Assembly (NCBI RefSeq): GCF_037975245.1
Contig: NC_092581.1
Coordinates: 2,738,001 to 2,802,000 of the forward strand
Reading direction: 5' to 3'
Length of the DNA stretch: 64,000 bases
DNA from: Apostichopus japonicus
Lineage: Eukaryota > Echinodermata > Holothuroidea > Aspidochirotida > Stichopodidae
The notes beneath the pieces were generated by a model that saw only the letters and a program-made list of their open reading frames with translations, searched no databases and was not told where the DNA came from. A program made the position numbers and the translations under genes. Positions 39,355 to 50,665 of this stretch are shown here, piece after piece. Position 1 is the first letter of the stretch; each line of letters opens with the position of its first letter.

Positions 39355-42300
39355 AACTGGTAGGGTGTACGATTGTACCGAGATTTTTCTAGGCGAAATA
39401 CATTATAGCATTTCAACGCTACATGGTGGGCTCGAAACTTCTATCAACAATTAAAAAAATTAAAGCAAAAATGTAAGAAAGTATTCAATTCTCCAATAAC
39501 ACAAATCGAGTACTATTAAGGTTTAAATATTATCAACCTGTATTCCACAAATTCTTCCTGTTTATCAATTTGCATATTATATACAAATGTTAAAATTTAC
39601 ACTGCTTAAAGAATAAACATACATGTGAATGCCCTGTTCGTAAATTACAAGAATGAAACAAGATTGCCCTAATAAAGCAATAATCAAACAAGGGAAACAG
39701 GGAAATAAATCTCCTTTTTTTTTGGGGGGGGGGGTGGGAAGGGAAGGATAATACTGGATATGTAAGCTCTTGAAATTCACCCCAGGGATAGCAAAAAGTT
39801 ACCTGCATGAAAGGGATATTATCATGAAGGACTCATTATTTCTTCCTAAAACTAAAAACATCAACCTAATTATGGCCAATGGTATAGCCCACTAATTAAT
39901 CTTGCCAACATTTGTAGCTCCCATTGGTATCACAACACACATTGGTATCACAGTTTCATTAACTTTTATCACAGTTCTAACAGTCTATTAACATTGTACA
40001 AATTTACACATAGTACTGGAGTTATGAACTATAAATTTACATAACAATGAACCAAACAGCCAACATAGTCCCAGGTGCCTACAGGAAGCTTAAGATAAGG
40101 GTCTGTTATTTCAAGTCCACAATATTCTCTGAGGTTATTATTTTCTTATGTACACAACGTTATCTGATATTGACATTTAACATGCCAACACAGATGGGGG
40201 ATGTTTCAAAAAGATGAAGCGATAAAAATGTCTCACTTCCAGATATTGGCTTGATTTACATTCTTGTTGGCATATACATATATATATATTTATATATACA
40301 TTAGCAAGCTACGTTGTAGCGAGGAAAGTTAACATTTCTGAAAGTAAAATAGCAATTTAGATGGAAATTTGCTGATGAAGTTGCAAATTAGCAATGTTTT
40401 GGAGAGTTCAAACTCTAGGTTTTCACCATAATATGTATGTTGTTTTGATATTTATTATTTGAGAGATTTTTTTAATCACAGCCGTAGGCGAAGTCTGTAC
40501 ACGTTCCTGTGAGCGTATCAAAGGCCAAGCTAAGAGTGAATTTCTGATCGATTCTGACCAATTAAATGTGCAGCACGGCTGTTACAGCTCAATGTGAGTC
40601 AGTGTCAGATTTGAATTACCTGGCAAAATGGGCCAACATTTCAAGCACTCTATCACAGGAACTAAATTCATCACAGGGCAAGGCTTAGGGCGATACAAAG
40701 ACAACAAATAATAATATATAAATTGTAACTTCTCCTCCCCCCCATCCCCAAACCACCTTTGAAACCTTAACTTCACAATAATGTAAATATTTGGCTTCAT
40801 TAATTGAGAAATCCAGACAAAAATCATAAGTAAATTTAACTTAATATTCTTATAAATATTATTTATTTCTCCCATCAGAAATGGCTACTTTCATTCACAA
40901 CAGTAAAACTGATGAATTACTTTGATGTGAACATAAATCTTCCTTCAAACATTTTGAAACAAGTCTCAGCTTCTGTGAAGTTATTCTTCATGTTTTTACA
41001 GTTATTGGAAAAAATTTCATGCCAATGAAGATTTTGACTGACTTTCTCCTAATTCAGCACACTTTACATGTTCGTTTGGTTTCAGGAAATTTCACAAACC
41101 TTTGTTTTAAACTGTGTGTCAATGAAACCGGGTTTGTCTTTGCAAAATTTCACTTTTGCCTGAGAGCGTTTCTGTCGGAACATCTTCCCTTTAGTCTCTT
41201 ACTGAGAACCGATAAATTGAAATGCTGTTTTCTGGAACAACCGACATTCGACTCACGAAAGAATCACGACCATTTGCTTAGAGCCTGATAAAAAGAATGC
41301 CTAGCTAATCTTAAAATAAAAAAACTTTAATGGGTAGAAATGCTGCTGATAGTTCCATGTATACCATCATGTATTAGGAGATTTACCCTGTTCAGAGAAG
41401 CAATTATCTCATGAAAAATGTTAATAATAAGTTTCAGCTAATTCTCCACCAAAGTTTGACCCTTTTCCTAGTCTTGAAGACTGAGTGAAGATAATATATA
41501 ATATTTCACTTGAAAAATTCAAAATTACTTTACATGATATCTTCGAGACCTTTTCGTAACATTTCAACAGTCCTTGGAGAGAAGAATAAAATTCTTCCTC
41601 CACTTTAGGTTTGCTGGATGGAAAAAAGTTACGACACAAATGATTCTTCCAGATCAAAAGAGAAAAACCTGCCTCTTCAGATTCTGTGGTCGTACTCTGG
41701 TGGTGGGAATGATACTTCATCTCTTGGAGGATGTAAGCTGCCTCTGCATTCAGGTATTAAGGAATCATAAAATGTTAATACCTAAAATGTAATCATTTTT
41801 AAATGCTAACATGACTATGTGGCATTAGCAGAATAAAGGGGGTCGGAGGAAGAGGGGGGGGGGGAGGGACAGGCTATGGAAGGGGGAAAGGGGAAAGAAG
41901 AGGTATGGAAAAAAAAAAAGGAAACAGTGGGAGGTGTATATTCGCTTTGAAATTTGATTGGCAATTTTTCAAACAAAAAAAAATTAACCATTGAAGAAGG
42001 AAAGGATACATTGCAATTCGTAACTGGTCCAGCTGTAAAGGAGATACAAAGGCAACATAACAGTAAAGTGAAAGTCAAATAAGGAGAGATGTTAAGTACA
42101 AATGTGAGCAAATATTACTAATATGCATAATACATGTGTGAATTCTGCAAAAGGCACCAAAATGTCTCTACATGAACGACCGTTGACTAGAGCAAATTTA
42201 AGGCTGGTCTCATAAGGGTAGCAAATTCCACAGGAAGTAATTTTTAGGTTCATCGACAATTTTGCAAGAAAATTACAACAACTTGGAGGGGACTGTTGGG

Positions 42301-42660
42301 ACTTGTCAGAATAACTGTCGATCATTTTGAGCCCAGTTTTTGTTTCATCTCAAAAACTTGGAAACGTTGTTTTAACAGATTCACTCAAGCTGAAAAAATG
42401 GAGCACATTCTTTACAAATACCATGAGACATGACTGGGAAAGGTTGCCAAGAAGAGGTAATATACTGCATTGCATTTTGGATTATAATATTCATATGAAA
42501 TGAAAATTTAAAAAAAAATTAGAATCTGCTCAAACAGCTGCTCTTCAGAGGAAACTCCAAGTTAGCCCTGGGACGAGCAGATAACTTCTACCAAAACCTT
42601 GAAGATATTTGCAGGAGTGCAGATGAGAGTCTGCGAAACATGATTTCAAAGGAGTTTGCT
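39355..42660 (-). other. Probably CCDC28 intron, last exon and 3' UTR, not resolved
   Basis: Located downstream of CCDC28 exon 5. No segment resembling LEELxxSIQKL was found on the minus strand. A 99-codon minus frame at 41421-41720 follows an acceptor-like CAGAGGCAG but does not match the family. Poly(C)/(G) runs lie near 39725 and 41857. Confidence 0.4.
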
Positions 42661-42668
42661 GAACTTAC

Positions 42669-42729
42669 GTTGGAAAGAAGGTGGTCCATGTTTTCGTTTG
42701 CGACCTCTATCGTCTCCGTGGGATGCAGG
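42669..42729 (-). CDS. CCDC28: CCDC28 exon 5 (NxDxLLSN motif)
   Basis: The acceptor is CTGTCATCCAG| and the donor is TCCAAC|GTAAGT. The 61-bp exon has one base completing a Gly codon and then 20 codons, LHPTETIEVANENMDHLLSN. Vertebrate CCDC28 has DSNLDRLLSDLEEL or DRNLDQLLSNLEDL here, so this is the start of the C-terminal block. The expected continuation was not located. One strong acceptor downstream (CTCCTTTACAG|, first base 42032) opens with LDQL, which would fit the first four positions, but what follows does not resemble the family. Confidence 0.87.
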
Positions 42730-45700
42730 CTGGATGACAGAGAGATAAAAGAGAATTGGACTGATAGATCACAAACTTGAAACAAAGGACAGGTAGGGAA
42801 GCTTCCCACTTTGCTGTTAAACATTTGAGTTTTGATCAAGTGAATAAGCTACAAAATAATCTTGCTCTTAATATTCCTAAAAAAATATTTATCCCTGGAG
42901 AGACATTGGATCATTTGATTCTCTGATTGAAACTAGAGTAAAAAATTTTATTTTTAATTTCAGAACTACATTTTGCTCTCCACATTTTTATATACAATGC
43001 ACTAATTTTACTCTTTTTTTTTAACTGTTGGCATGGGTACCTAAGCATAAAGTCTTTACATTTCACTGGTGACTGGTCCTCTGTAATTATTGATAATTAT
43101 GTGGCTGTTGTTTTAAGACCAATAGCAAGCATGTAAATTAGCTATTAGACATGTATATCATATCCCATTATAGTTAACTAACATGTCAAGTAGCCGGCCA
43201 GTATGACGTGAGTATTTCTTAACCCAATCAAACATTCCTATGGCAGCACAAAAAAACAAAAAATAAATCCTTTGTTATTCAAATGATCTTTTTAATCGAA
43301 AGGAGAACACCGTAGTGAATCTTGCCAAAACGGAAGACTGACATTTTTGCAGTTAGCAATCAAATCTTTCATCTGGTCTGAACGTTTTGTAAAAGCACCG
43401 CACATAACTCTGATATATGTTTTGAGAATATTTAATTGTTCGGTTAAAGTTATGGTATTCAACAAAATAGATATGCAACACTTGCAGAACAGATAAACCT
43501 AGTCTAGTTTGCATTTAAGATTCTAGGCAAACACTGTCATTACAATAAATATTAATTTTTTTGGGGGGGCAAAAATTAGATTGATGAAGCATTTATATAA
43601 AATAAATTAACAATGTACAGGTTACATGAAAGTGGTGTTTTTACTGATTCTGCTGTAATCGGTGAATGGCGATTACTAAATCTTTCATCTCAGAACAAGC
43701 ACCACACTATAAATGATCCGGTTGATTTAATGCTGACACTCAATGTTACTTCACATTTCACCATTTACAGAAATGATAATGAATAGATCTTCAAACCAAA
43801 CCCTTTCATTGAAAAAAAGGAACAAACTTGAAACGGGTGGCTTCTGGCACATCTGGTAACTACGTACTGCCAGTAAGCCTATGCAGCGTGAGTACTAGGG
43901 AACCGACTAGAAACTTGGGTCATTTGTTACATATAGGCACCCTTACAATGTTACGCCAGATTTCCACACCCTGGCTTACAATTGTGCACCATTATGATGA
44001 GAACCTCCAATGATTGATGTGGCTTTCAAATTTTCTGGTTCCAATTATGTACCACTTTCCTAATACTCGGACCAAATCCAACTCCCCGATTATCTGTAAA
44101 ACACTTCTCTAGAAAAAATCTAAATGACTCCTGTAGGAAGTGAACAGTGTAGGGTGTGAAGAGTAATATTTTTTAAAGATAATATGCAGCGATCTTCTCG
44201 GCATCCCTTGTTCATGGACTCACCCTTCTGCTTGCAGCTTCTCGTCCATTCTGAAATGTAACCGGGCAAGTTTTTCCTGTAAATCCCTAATGTTGTCCAT
44301 CTTCTCAAATGAACACTGTTCATCTGTGGAGGGAATAACGAAAATATGTGATTCCCCTTCAAAAATACTTTTTTCGACTGGTCTGTCATATTAATTTTTT
44401 TTCTTTTTTCTGACAGGTCTTAAAGGCATTGAAAACTCGCCCAAAACCACATGCCGCGCTCTGAAAAAGTTAACTTTTCGTTGCTTGCAAGTGAAGATTT
44501 CTTCTTGTGGCTACAAGCAGACAGTAATGAAACGTGTGTTATCTTTTATCTTGACCTGAGATCAGGGAGTTCCATAACAACTCCCTGCTGAGATGTCCAT
44601 TGCTGCTATGTACACTGTGTTGTGGGTATTGACCGTAGCTGTATGTATTGACTGTACACTAGTGTCAAATTACCGACGGTAGCAAGCTGTGTGTGTATCT
44701 TTCTGGGATCAATGGTGGTGTCTAACACTTCTGTTACACCTCATTCGAAACTAGGTCAGATTACTGGCATGAGACGTTTCTTTGTGCGCGAGTCTTCACG
44801 CCCTTTAAGTTAACTCTTTAAATAGTTTTTGGTCTTTTACGACTAACTCTACAACTCACTTTACGACTACTCACCGAAAGCTTGTAACTTTCCAGAATTA
44901 AAGTCATCCTGTAACGTCAGTAGATCCCCCTGCATCTCGGCGATCTCGCTGGAATTGGTGATGAAGCTGTGTTCGACGTTTCCTTTGTCTCTATCCCCTT
45001 TACTCTTCTGTTTCTCCTAAGAATTGAACAGATTCCAGACAGGTTTTAATTTATGCACACCTGTACAAAGTTACCCACAGGGATCAAATGGTTAAAGGGA
45101 CGATAGAGGGATGCAGAAACTGTTTGATATGTTAAGACAGCAACAAAGTTTTTAAGTGGAGAGCCAATGGGCTTAGAGATTCCTTCTCAAGGATTTATAT
45201 GAGGCCTTTAATTACCAATGAATACAACATTTTAATGTTTTGACTTTCAAATGATCTTTGACCTCCACAGATCGCAATAGAATTTGGATTCACATGCCAA
45301 GTACTCTTAACTTCCAACTGAAGTTGTGATGTTTCAACCACCAATAAAATACTTCACAGATTCTCAAATGGGAGGAGTCAACTTGGTACCTGTGTGACGA
45401 GTCACTGTATGTGATGATCAATAGGCTTTCTCATAAAATTCAAAGAGACGAAAAGACACCCACTCCATAACGAGCTGAAGTCACTTCTTCAACAGACTAA
45501 TCATAATTTGAGAAATAGGACAATCACGCCAAAATTTCAAACTGTACGTTTTAAAAATTCTTTCGGTTATAGGGTTGCCATGTTTATTCAGGGTGTTGTT
45601 CCACAAAACCTACTTTTAATTCTTTAATTAACTTTTCATTTACTATTGGCACATATAGTACATGCTATTTCAAGCTTTATAACTCTTCACTGTTTTCCAT

Positions 45701-47114
45701 ATCCTTCTTATAACTTGTATGTACTTTCATGTCTTTACACTGGATTTTAATCAACTTGAAACACAGTGGTGATGTCATTCGAATGCAGCCCTCACAGAAC
45801 TTACCTTTGATTTACTTTTCTCGGCATGTCTGGCCGAGTTGGCTGTTTGTCGGTTAGGCTTGGTGTAACCCCTGTACAGAGAGGAACCCATGATAGGGAA
45901 GGACTGCCCCACCATTGCCATCCTATAGTCTCTTGGGACACCATGGTAAGGTGGGTACGGACTTTGTTGAAGAAAAGCTGTCAAGAGAGGTAAATAATAA
46001 GGGAAAAAAAGAAGAATACTAAGACAAAAGCAAATTCTCTCATTATAGGTTACAGAAAAATTATTCAGTGTGCACATTTTGTGTAGCATTTTTCAGTTTT
46101 ATTAATTATATATTTCTCATAAAAGGCTGAAAATAGTCAGTTCCAGTTTGCCAAAAAAACTACACATATTTTCAATTGTGTAGCAATGTGCTTCATTTGC
46201 ATAGCAAAATGGGATAAATTATTCCCTGGGTTATGATGTCAGCACTTTCAATAATGTCAAACATCTTGGCAAGCAACTAACTTTCCCATCCTTCCTGCTT
46301 TACTTACAGTAGAATATGATGCATGTATACTGTGTTCATAGTGAAATAAAAAACTCTTTTTCAATAGTTTTAGCAACACTGATATCTCTGCATCCCAACC
46401 GAAATTAAATACTGCCACATTATGAAGCTATGAATATTCATGGTTTCATGAATAAGAATGATGCATTTCATGTTTGAGTTGAGTAATGATTAATGGTAGA
46501 AAGGAGTAGATAAGATATGTTAATAACGTAACCTCCACTTGGCTAATCAAAATTTACTTTTATCAGAGATTCACTATGAACAGGAAAATATCTAAAATCA
46601 CTAACAAGACTAAGGCAATTCTATTGGAACTTTGGAAGACATGGAATATGCAAGCTGTAAAGGCGAATCTAGCACTGCCTAATCTTGACTGATTGGTGCC
46701 CTTTACACCTATGATGCATCCGTGCCACTATGGATATTGTGGTTGGGGGGGGGGGGGGGGATAAGGGAGGGAGGAAGTGTATTCAGTGTATCACTATTTA
46801 GTTGTGACAATTTATGGTTATCAATAGTATAATGTTCAGTATCACACCCTTAAAAGGCCAGTGTGCCACCAATCAATGAAAATATCTAACAAGAAATTAG
46901 TTAAGGAGGAAACTTTAAATGGGAGTGGTACTTGATGGAGAGGAGACATAACCAAGACTATGCCCTCTTGTGTGTTTTCTGACAAATGTTCCCTGCTGTA
47001 TAGTGTTGCCAGATGTAAGTGATGCAGGTCTCCTCAAACGACTGGATTCTTGAAAATGTCTTGCAGTACGGGGACTCTCATGGTGAGGTGGATGTCGAGA
47101 AGAAGTCGCCATGT
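42669..47114 (-). CDS. CCDC28: CCDC28A/B homologue, five coding exons read, C-terminal exon missing
   Basis: Gene-level entry. Minus-strand exons 47114-46932, 45977-45805, 45016-44875, 44323-44224 and 42729-42669 have GT/AG borders and compatible phases. Joined from the ATG at 47112 they give about 219 residues. The third to fifth exons match the conserved part of vertebrate CCDC28A and CCDC28B: HSFITNSSEIAEMQGDLL, then DFNSGKLQAF, then LQEKLARLHF, then ENMDHLLSN. Human CCDC28B is about 200 residues, so the length fits. From the family, CCDC28B is known as a modifier linked to BBSome and cilium biology and to mTORC2; CCDC28A is poorly characterised. The N-terminal third is basic and Ser/Pro-rich, as in the vertebrate proteins. 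The segment expected after LLSN (a helix like LEELxxSIQKL) was not found with confidence. Family assignment is firm; the first exon junction is less so. Confidence 0.9.
44224..44323 (-). CDS. CCDC28: CCDC28 exon 4 (coiled-coil segment)
   Basis: The acceptor is TTCCCTCCACAG| and the donor is GAAGG|GTGAGT. The base G left by the previous exon completes GAT (Asp). The exon then encodes EQCSFEKMDNIRDLQEKLAR and LHFRMDEKLQAE plus two bases. The vertebrate proteins have C-S-x-E-Q-(L/M)-E-H-V-R-x-(M/L)-Q-E-K-L-A-R-L at this point, so alignment is continuous with the previous exon. Confidence 0.93.
44563..44587. repeat. Palindrome family B, copy 2 (inside a CCDC28 intron)
   Basis: Arms CAGGGAGTT and AACTCCCTG flank CCATAAC. 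On the minus strand this equals copy 1 except for a three-base deletion (AAC). It lies between CCDC28 exons 3 and 4. Confidence 0.8.
44875..45016 (-). CDS. CCDC28: CCDC28 exon 3 (conserved HSFIT...GKLQAF core)
   Basis: The acceptor is TTCAATTCTTAG| and the donor is TTCG|GTGAGT. The 142-bp exon gives 47 codons plus one base. It reads EKQKSKGDRDKGNVEHSFIT, followed by a segment ending in DDFNSGKLQAF. This matches the vertebrate CCDC28 core, which has HSFLTDV, then a stretch of the type EMERGLLSLLNDF, then HSGKLQAFG. This is the most diagnostic block of the family. The frame is too short to stand out among open reading frames and was found by reading splice sites. Confidence 0.93.
45805..45977 (-). 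CDS. CCDC28: CCDC28 exon 2 (basic, Tyr/Pro-rich)
   Basis: The acceptor is CTCTCTTGACAG| and the donor is AAAG|GTAAGT, both strong. The 173-bp exon has two bases completing a split codon, then exactly 57 codons, ending in phase 0 with the lysine-rich HAEKSKSK. It contains QQSPYPPYHGVPRDYR near the start. The lysine-rich end runs straight into the lysine-rich start of the next exon, as in the basic linker that precedes the conserved HSF(L/I)T motif of vertebrate CCDC28 proteins. Confidence 0.8.
46932..47114 (-). CDS. CCDC28: CCDC28 candidate first coding exon
   Basis: A pyrimidine-rich acceptor (ending CACCCATAG) sits directly before ACATGGCG, so the ATG at 47112 begins two bases into this exon and a non-coding 5' exon should lie further upstream. 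The start context is good (G at -3, G at +4). The exon encodes 60 residues plus one base, starting MATSSRHPPHH and rich in Ser, Arg, His and Pro. The frame would stop at TAA shortly after, so a donor is needed. Two GT sites give the phase needed to join the next exon: after 46932 (TCAA|GTACC) or after 46953 (CTTG|GTTATG). Both are weak donors, and a small extra exon between this one and the next cannot be excluded. I see no firm homology in this part; membership rests on phase, position, strand and composition. Confidence 0.55.
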
Positions 47115-47302
47115 CTATGGGTGAAGAAACAAATAATATTACATACTTGTGTTATCCAAGACGGTGAGAACCAAATTGTATTTTCTTTAGCTAAAATTTG
47201 AACATGCAATTGTCCTACATGAGGAAATAGTAATGTGTGTAAGACTGTTTTTTATTGTGGACAATCAACTTGGCCATTTGGTGCTAGGCTAGTCCCAATC
47301 AA

Positions 47303-47310
47303 CTGTGTTT
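47303..47310. repeat. Left target-site duplication of the 2.3-kb hAT element
   Basis: CTGTGTTT, identical to the copy at 49635-49642 on the other side of the element. Confidence 0.85.
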
Positions 47311-49634
47311 TAGGGCTGTGTCATTCCGGTTAATTCACTAACCGGTTAACCGTTTCTATTAACCGAACGGTTAACGTTTAAACGTAACCCGTGTTGTTGC
47401 CTCAAAATAAGAGCCGAAAATCAGAGTTATATAGCTCAGATTATAATTCCGAAAGAGCGCCACCACTTTTGATGCAGAAGTACATTCTCAAAATAGCGCT
47501 GCAAGTTTCGTGTTTTCGTAACGCGTATGTAAAGAATTTGGTTGTATTTGCTTAGTTTTGACGATCGTTGCATTGAAAAAGACGAATCGCGCGTTTTCAT
47601 GAAGTTTTAAACAGATTTTTGTTTCTCTTTCAGTTCATCGGTAACTGTTACAGAGATATTTGAAGCAAATATTTCTTCGTTAATTGCGTAGCCCCTACTG
47701 TAATAGCGCAGGCATTGTATGGCAGTTATAAGCCTAATATTACTAGGCCTACTTAATATTGGCATTGTGTATTGAAGTTCGCGATCATATGGAGTGTTAG
47801 ACTACGAGGCTTTCACCAGCTAGGCCAAGGTTAGGAAAGTCGGTTGTTAGTAAGAGATTACTACAGAAGTGTATGGTAGTAGGGCTAGGCCTACGCAATT
47901 ACAAGTACAACAATGGGTCACAGATATATTGAATTTGTGCATTGTGGCGGGGTAGGGGGGAAGTGTGGAAAACATTGTAAAATTTCCCGCGAACACCCTG
48001 TCGATTTCCCGCCGGAGTTCGCGCAGCAAACACAATTAGCACGCGTAGCATAATGGCGTGGGGTAGTCCCCGAGGGGGGGTCATGTGGTGGAACCCCTTG
48101 TCGGGGTCCAGGGGTTAACGCCCTGGAAAATTTGGCGCGTCTGGCGATAAAAAATTTTCGCAGCTGTGGATGCAAAATACTGACAACTTTTTTAATTTAA
48201 ATTGTCACGAAACTGAAGAAAATTTTGAAATGACAAGTTAGAGTAGCCATATTTTTTTATAAAATGAAGAGAGATCTATCTGTCTTACAATCATTAAAAT
48301 GTTTAACTTAAAAAAACATGCGATTTTATGAAACAACGTTCGGCAAAGCCCCATTCCTAGACTGCCTAACAATAGCTTGCACTATACTACAACTATGGTA
48401 GGCTACATTTTCCAAGGTACCTTGCCAAACAACTGTGAGTTCATCCCCTATCTAACACCTGTTGTTAACAATTTTTTGGCATGTTGCCAAGGAACGTTTC
48501 ATGGTCTAGAATTAATAAGGTCAGTCAGTAAAGGTTCGGTTAAGTTATGAGAATTATTATCATAGACGTTTAAGAAAAGTAGGTAAAATATGATCCCCGT
48601 AACAGCTAGGTAAGTAAAACAGGCAACTGACTCCTCCGCATGAACAAGACAATCTATTCCACATGATACATGAAAGTAAACCTTGTAATCACATGTTTAT
48701 AAGGCCACTTGGCATGATTAACTAAATGCTTAATATTGTTTCCATGTTCTTGTAGAAAACGTAAACTTCGCAATATACAATTAGTTGTGTTTTTGTAGTT
48801 ACGTGAGATCCGTAACCGACGAGGTGGTTAGGCTATTTGCTATACACTAAACTATGGTAGGATATTATTTTCTCCGTAATTTTGGAAATTCTAGAAAACA
48901 CTTTTTCGCCGCTTTACACCAGATGTGTTCTTACGTTTTATTCATATACTAGAGCCTTGTTTACATGACATTAGTTGCATTTAGCACGATATGCCAGTTT
49001 CGCATGAATTTTTCAAAAGTTTTTTGCTCGATCTTTCGTAAAATTTGAAAGGTGTACCAACTTACTTTTCGTACACAATTGGTTATTTCTCTACTGATTT
49101 TCAGAGTTTTTTTTTTACAGTCAAGTGTATACGTTGTGCATTGAATATAAACTTATCGCGAATGCAAGAAAACGATGCGGGGATTTCCAGCAGACAAATG
49201 TTTTCTTTGTGGGATTACTGAGTCTGTTGAATGGAATCCCGCACCTTAGAGGGAACACTGAACTGAAATTACATCATAATAAAGAAAACGTTTACTGCTT
49301 AAATACAATATAAATTTGAAAGGATTAGATGCAGACTCGCCACGTTGTCGAACGGGGTAACAATAGGCGCTTCATGGGTCGCATACCGCTTGGTAATCCC
49401 TTCAATCGTACCGCCAATCTTAAAAATCTTTTGTATGGATGCGTGATAAAGTTTGCAATTGTTACGTGATTTTCGGCAAGCAAATGTTGCGGTCAATTTC
49501 GGGAATAAAGTGATGTGAAGACGCGCCGTTGCGACTGCGTAATTGGCATTACAAAAACGGTTAAACTTATACGATGTACGGCGGACGTTTATCCGGCCGT
49601 TCGGTCGGTTAACCGTTTAACTGTTACAGCCCTA
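47311..49634. mobile_element. Complete non-autonomous hAT-type DNA transposon, 2.3 kb
   Basis: The left end begins TAGGGCTGTG at 47311 and the right end finishes ACAGCCCTA at 49634. They form an imperfect terminal inverted repeat; further in, both ends carry copies of GGTTAACCG and CGAACGG. The element is flanked by a perfect 8-bp duplication CTGTGTTT (47303-47310 and 49635-49642), the hallmark of hAT insertions. No transposase frame is present, so it must be non-autonomous or a gutted copy. A GC-rich patch with nested hairpins lies at 47930-48150. The insertion sits 197 bp upstream of the first CCDC28 coding exon, so it is probably in the 5' intron or promoter region of that gene. Confidence 0.88.
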
Positions 49635-49642
49635 CTGTGTTT
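49635..49642. repeat. Right target-site duplication of the 2.3-kb hAT element
   Basis: CTGTGTTT, the partner of 47303-47310. Confidence 0.85.
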
Positions 49643-49649
49643 TAATGTC

Positions 49650-50624
49650 AAATTTATGTTAAATTAGATTGAAACAGTTGATCTTGTTAATTATTCAGGG
49701 CCTTTAACATTCATTAGGGAAATTCCCTGGAAATCACATCACATCTAGTGAATACCCGGTGATCATATTTAATGCCGAGATGGAACATGAATCCAAAGAC
49801 TACAAATTGAGGGCATTTGGTCACCTTCGACTAGAGTTAGACACGGAACCCATAACTGGTAAGGCATTACTGATAAATGCCTAACCAGACTTTGAATTCA
49901 TGTTACGACGAGCCTATCTCAGCGCTGTCTGTGACATGGTATTGTATACACAGGTGCTCCCAACGTAGACTATACACTACATATATATATTTACACTGTG
50001 TGGCATATCTTTGGAATCCCATTGACTTGTGCACTGTTACTAGTGTAAGGCCTAGCCTACTTAAATGTTACGGAGTTTGTATGCACATTTTGTAGCTCCT
50101 ACGTTTACATATTTGAATTAAACAAGAACACAAACAAATACGATTGGAAAATGATAATAGATGATGCTGGTGCATACTTATGACTGAGCCTAAGTTCCAA
50201 AAAAGCAGCACAGTAAAAATTGTGGGAGCGCCTCGGGCTAGGTTCCTGTGCTGTGTTTATTATTTTCATTCTCGTACGAGAAGTTAGCAGACTTTCTTCA
50301 GCACTCGTTCACCAAGCATTCGACTCAATTATTTGTTCCGCGTTTAAGTGATATGGAAGGCGGTTTGGTGACAACCACATGTTCCATTTTTTAAGCACAT
50401 ACAGGGGTTATAGGGCAATGAGAGTTTAAATTCTAAGCATAATGTACACTCCTTTCGTTACAACTTTCTAGATCCCTAATAAACCTCTACTAAGGTTATA
50501 AGTTTTCCCATTTTGTATATTGTACGCTGTAGCCATCCCTGTGTTATTGTATTTCCCCCCTAACATATATACATGATTGTTTTTGTGTTTGTGTAAGTAA
50601 GCATACATGTTTATATTAACACGG

Positions 50625-50665
<41 letters not shown>

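Noticed and set aside
41421-41720. 99-codon minus frame as the terminal CCDC28 exon
   Set aside because: Nothing in it resembles the conserved C-terminal helix of the family, though the acceptor is fair.
42588-42839. Read-through frame across CCDC28 exon 5
   Set aside because: The family match stops exactly at a strong donor (AAC|GTAAGT), so the longer frame includes intron on both sides.
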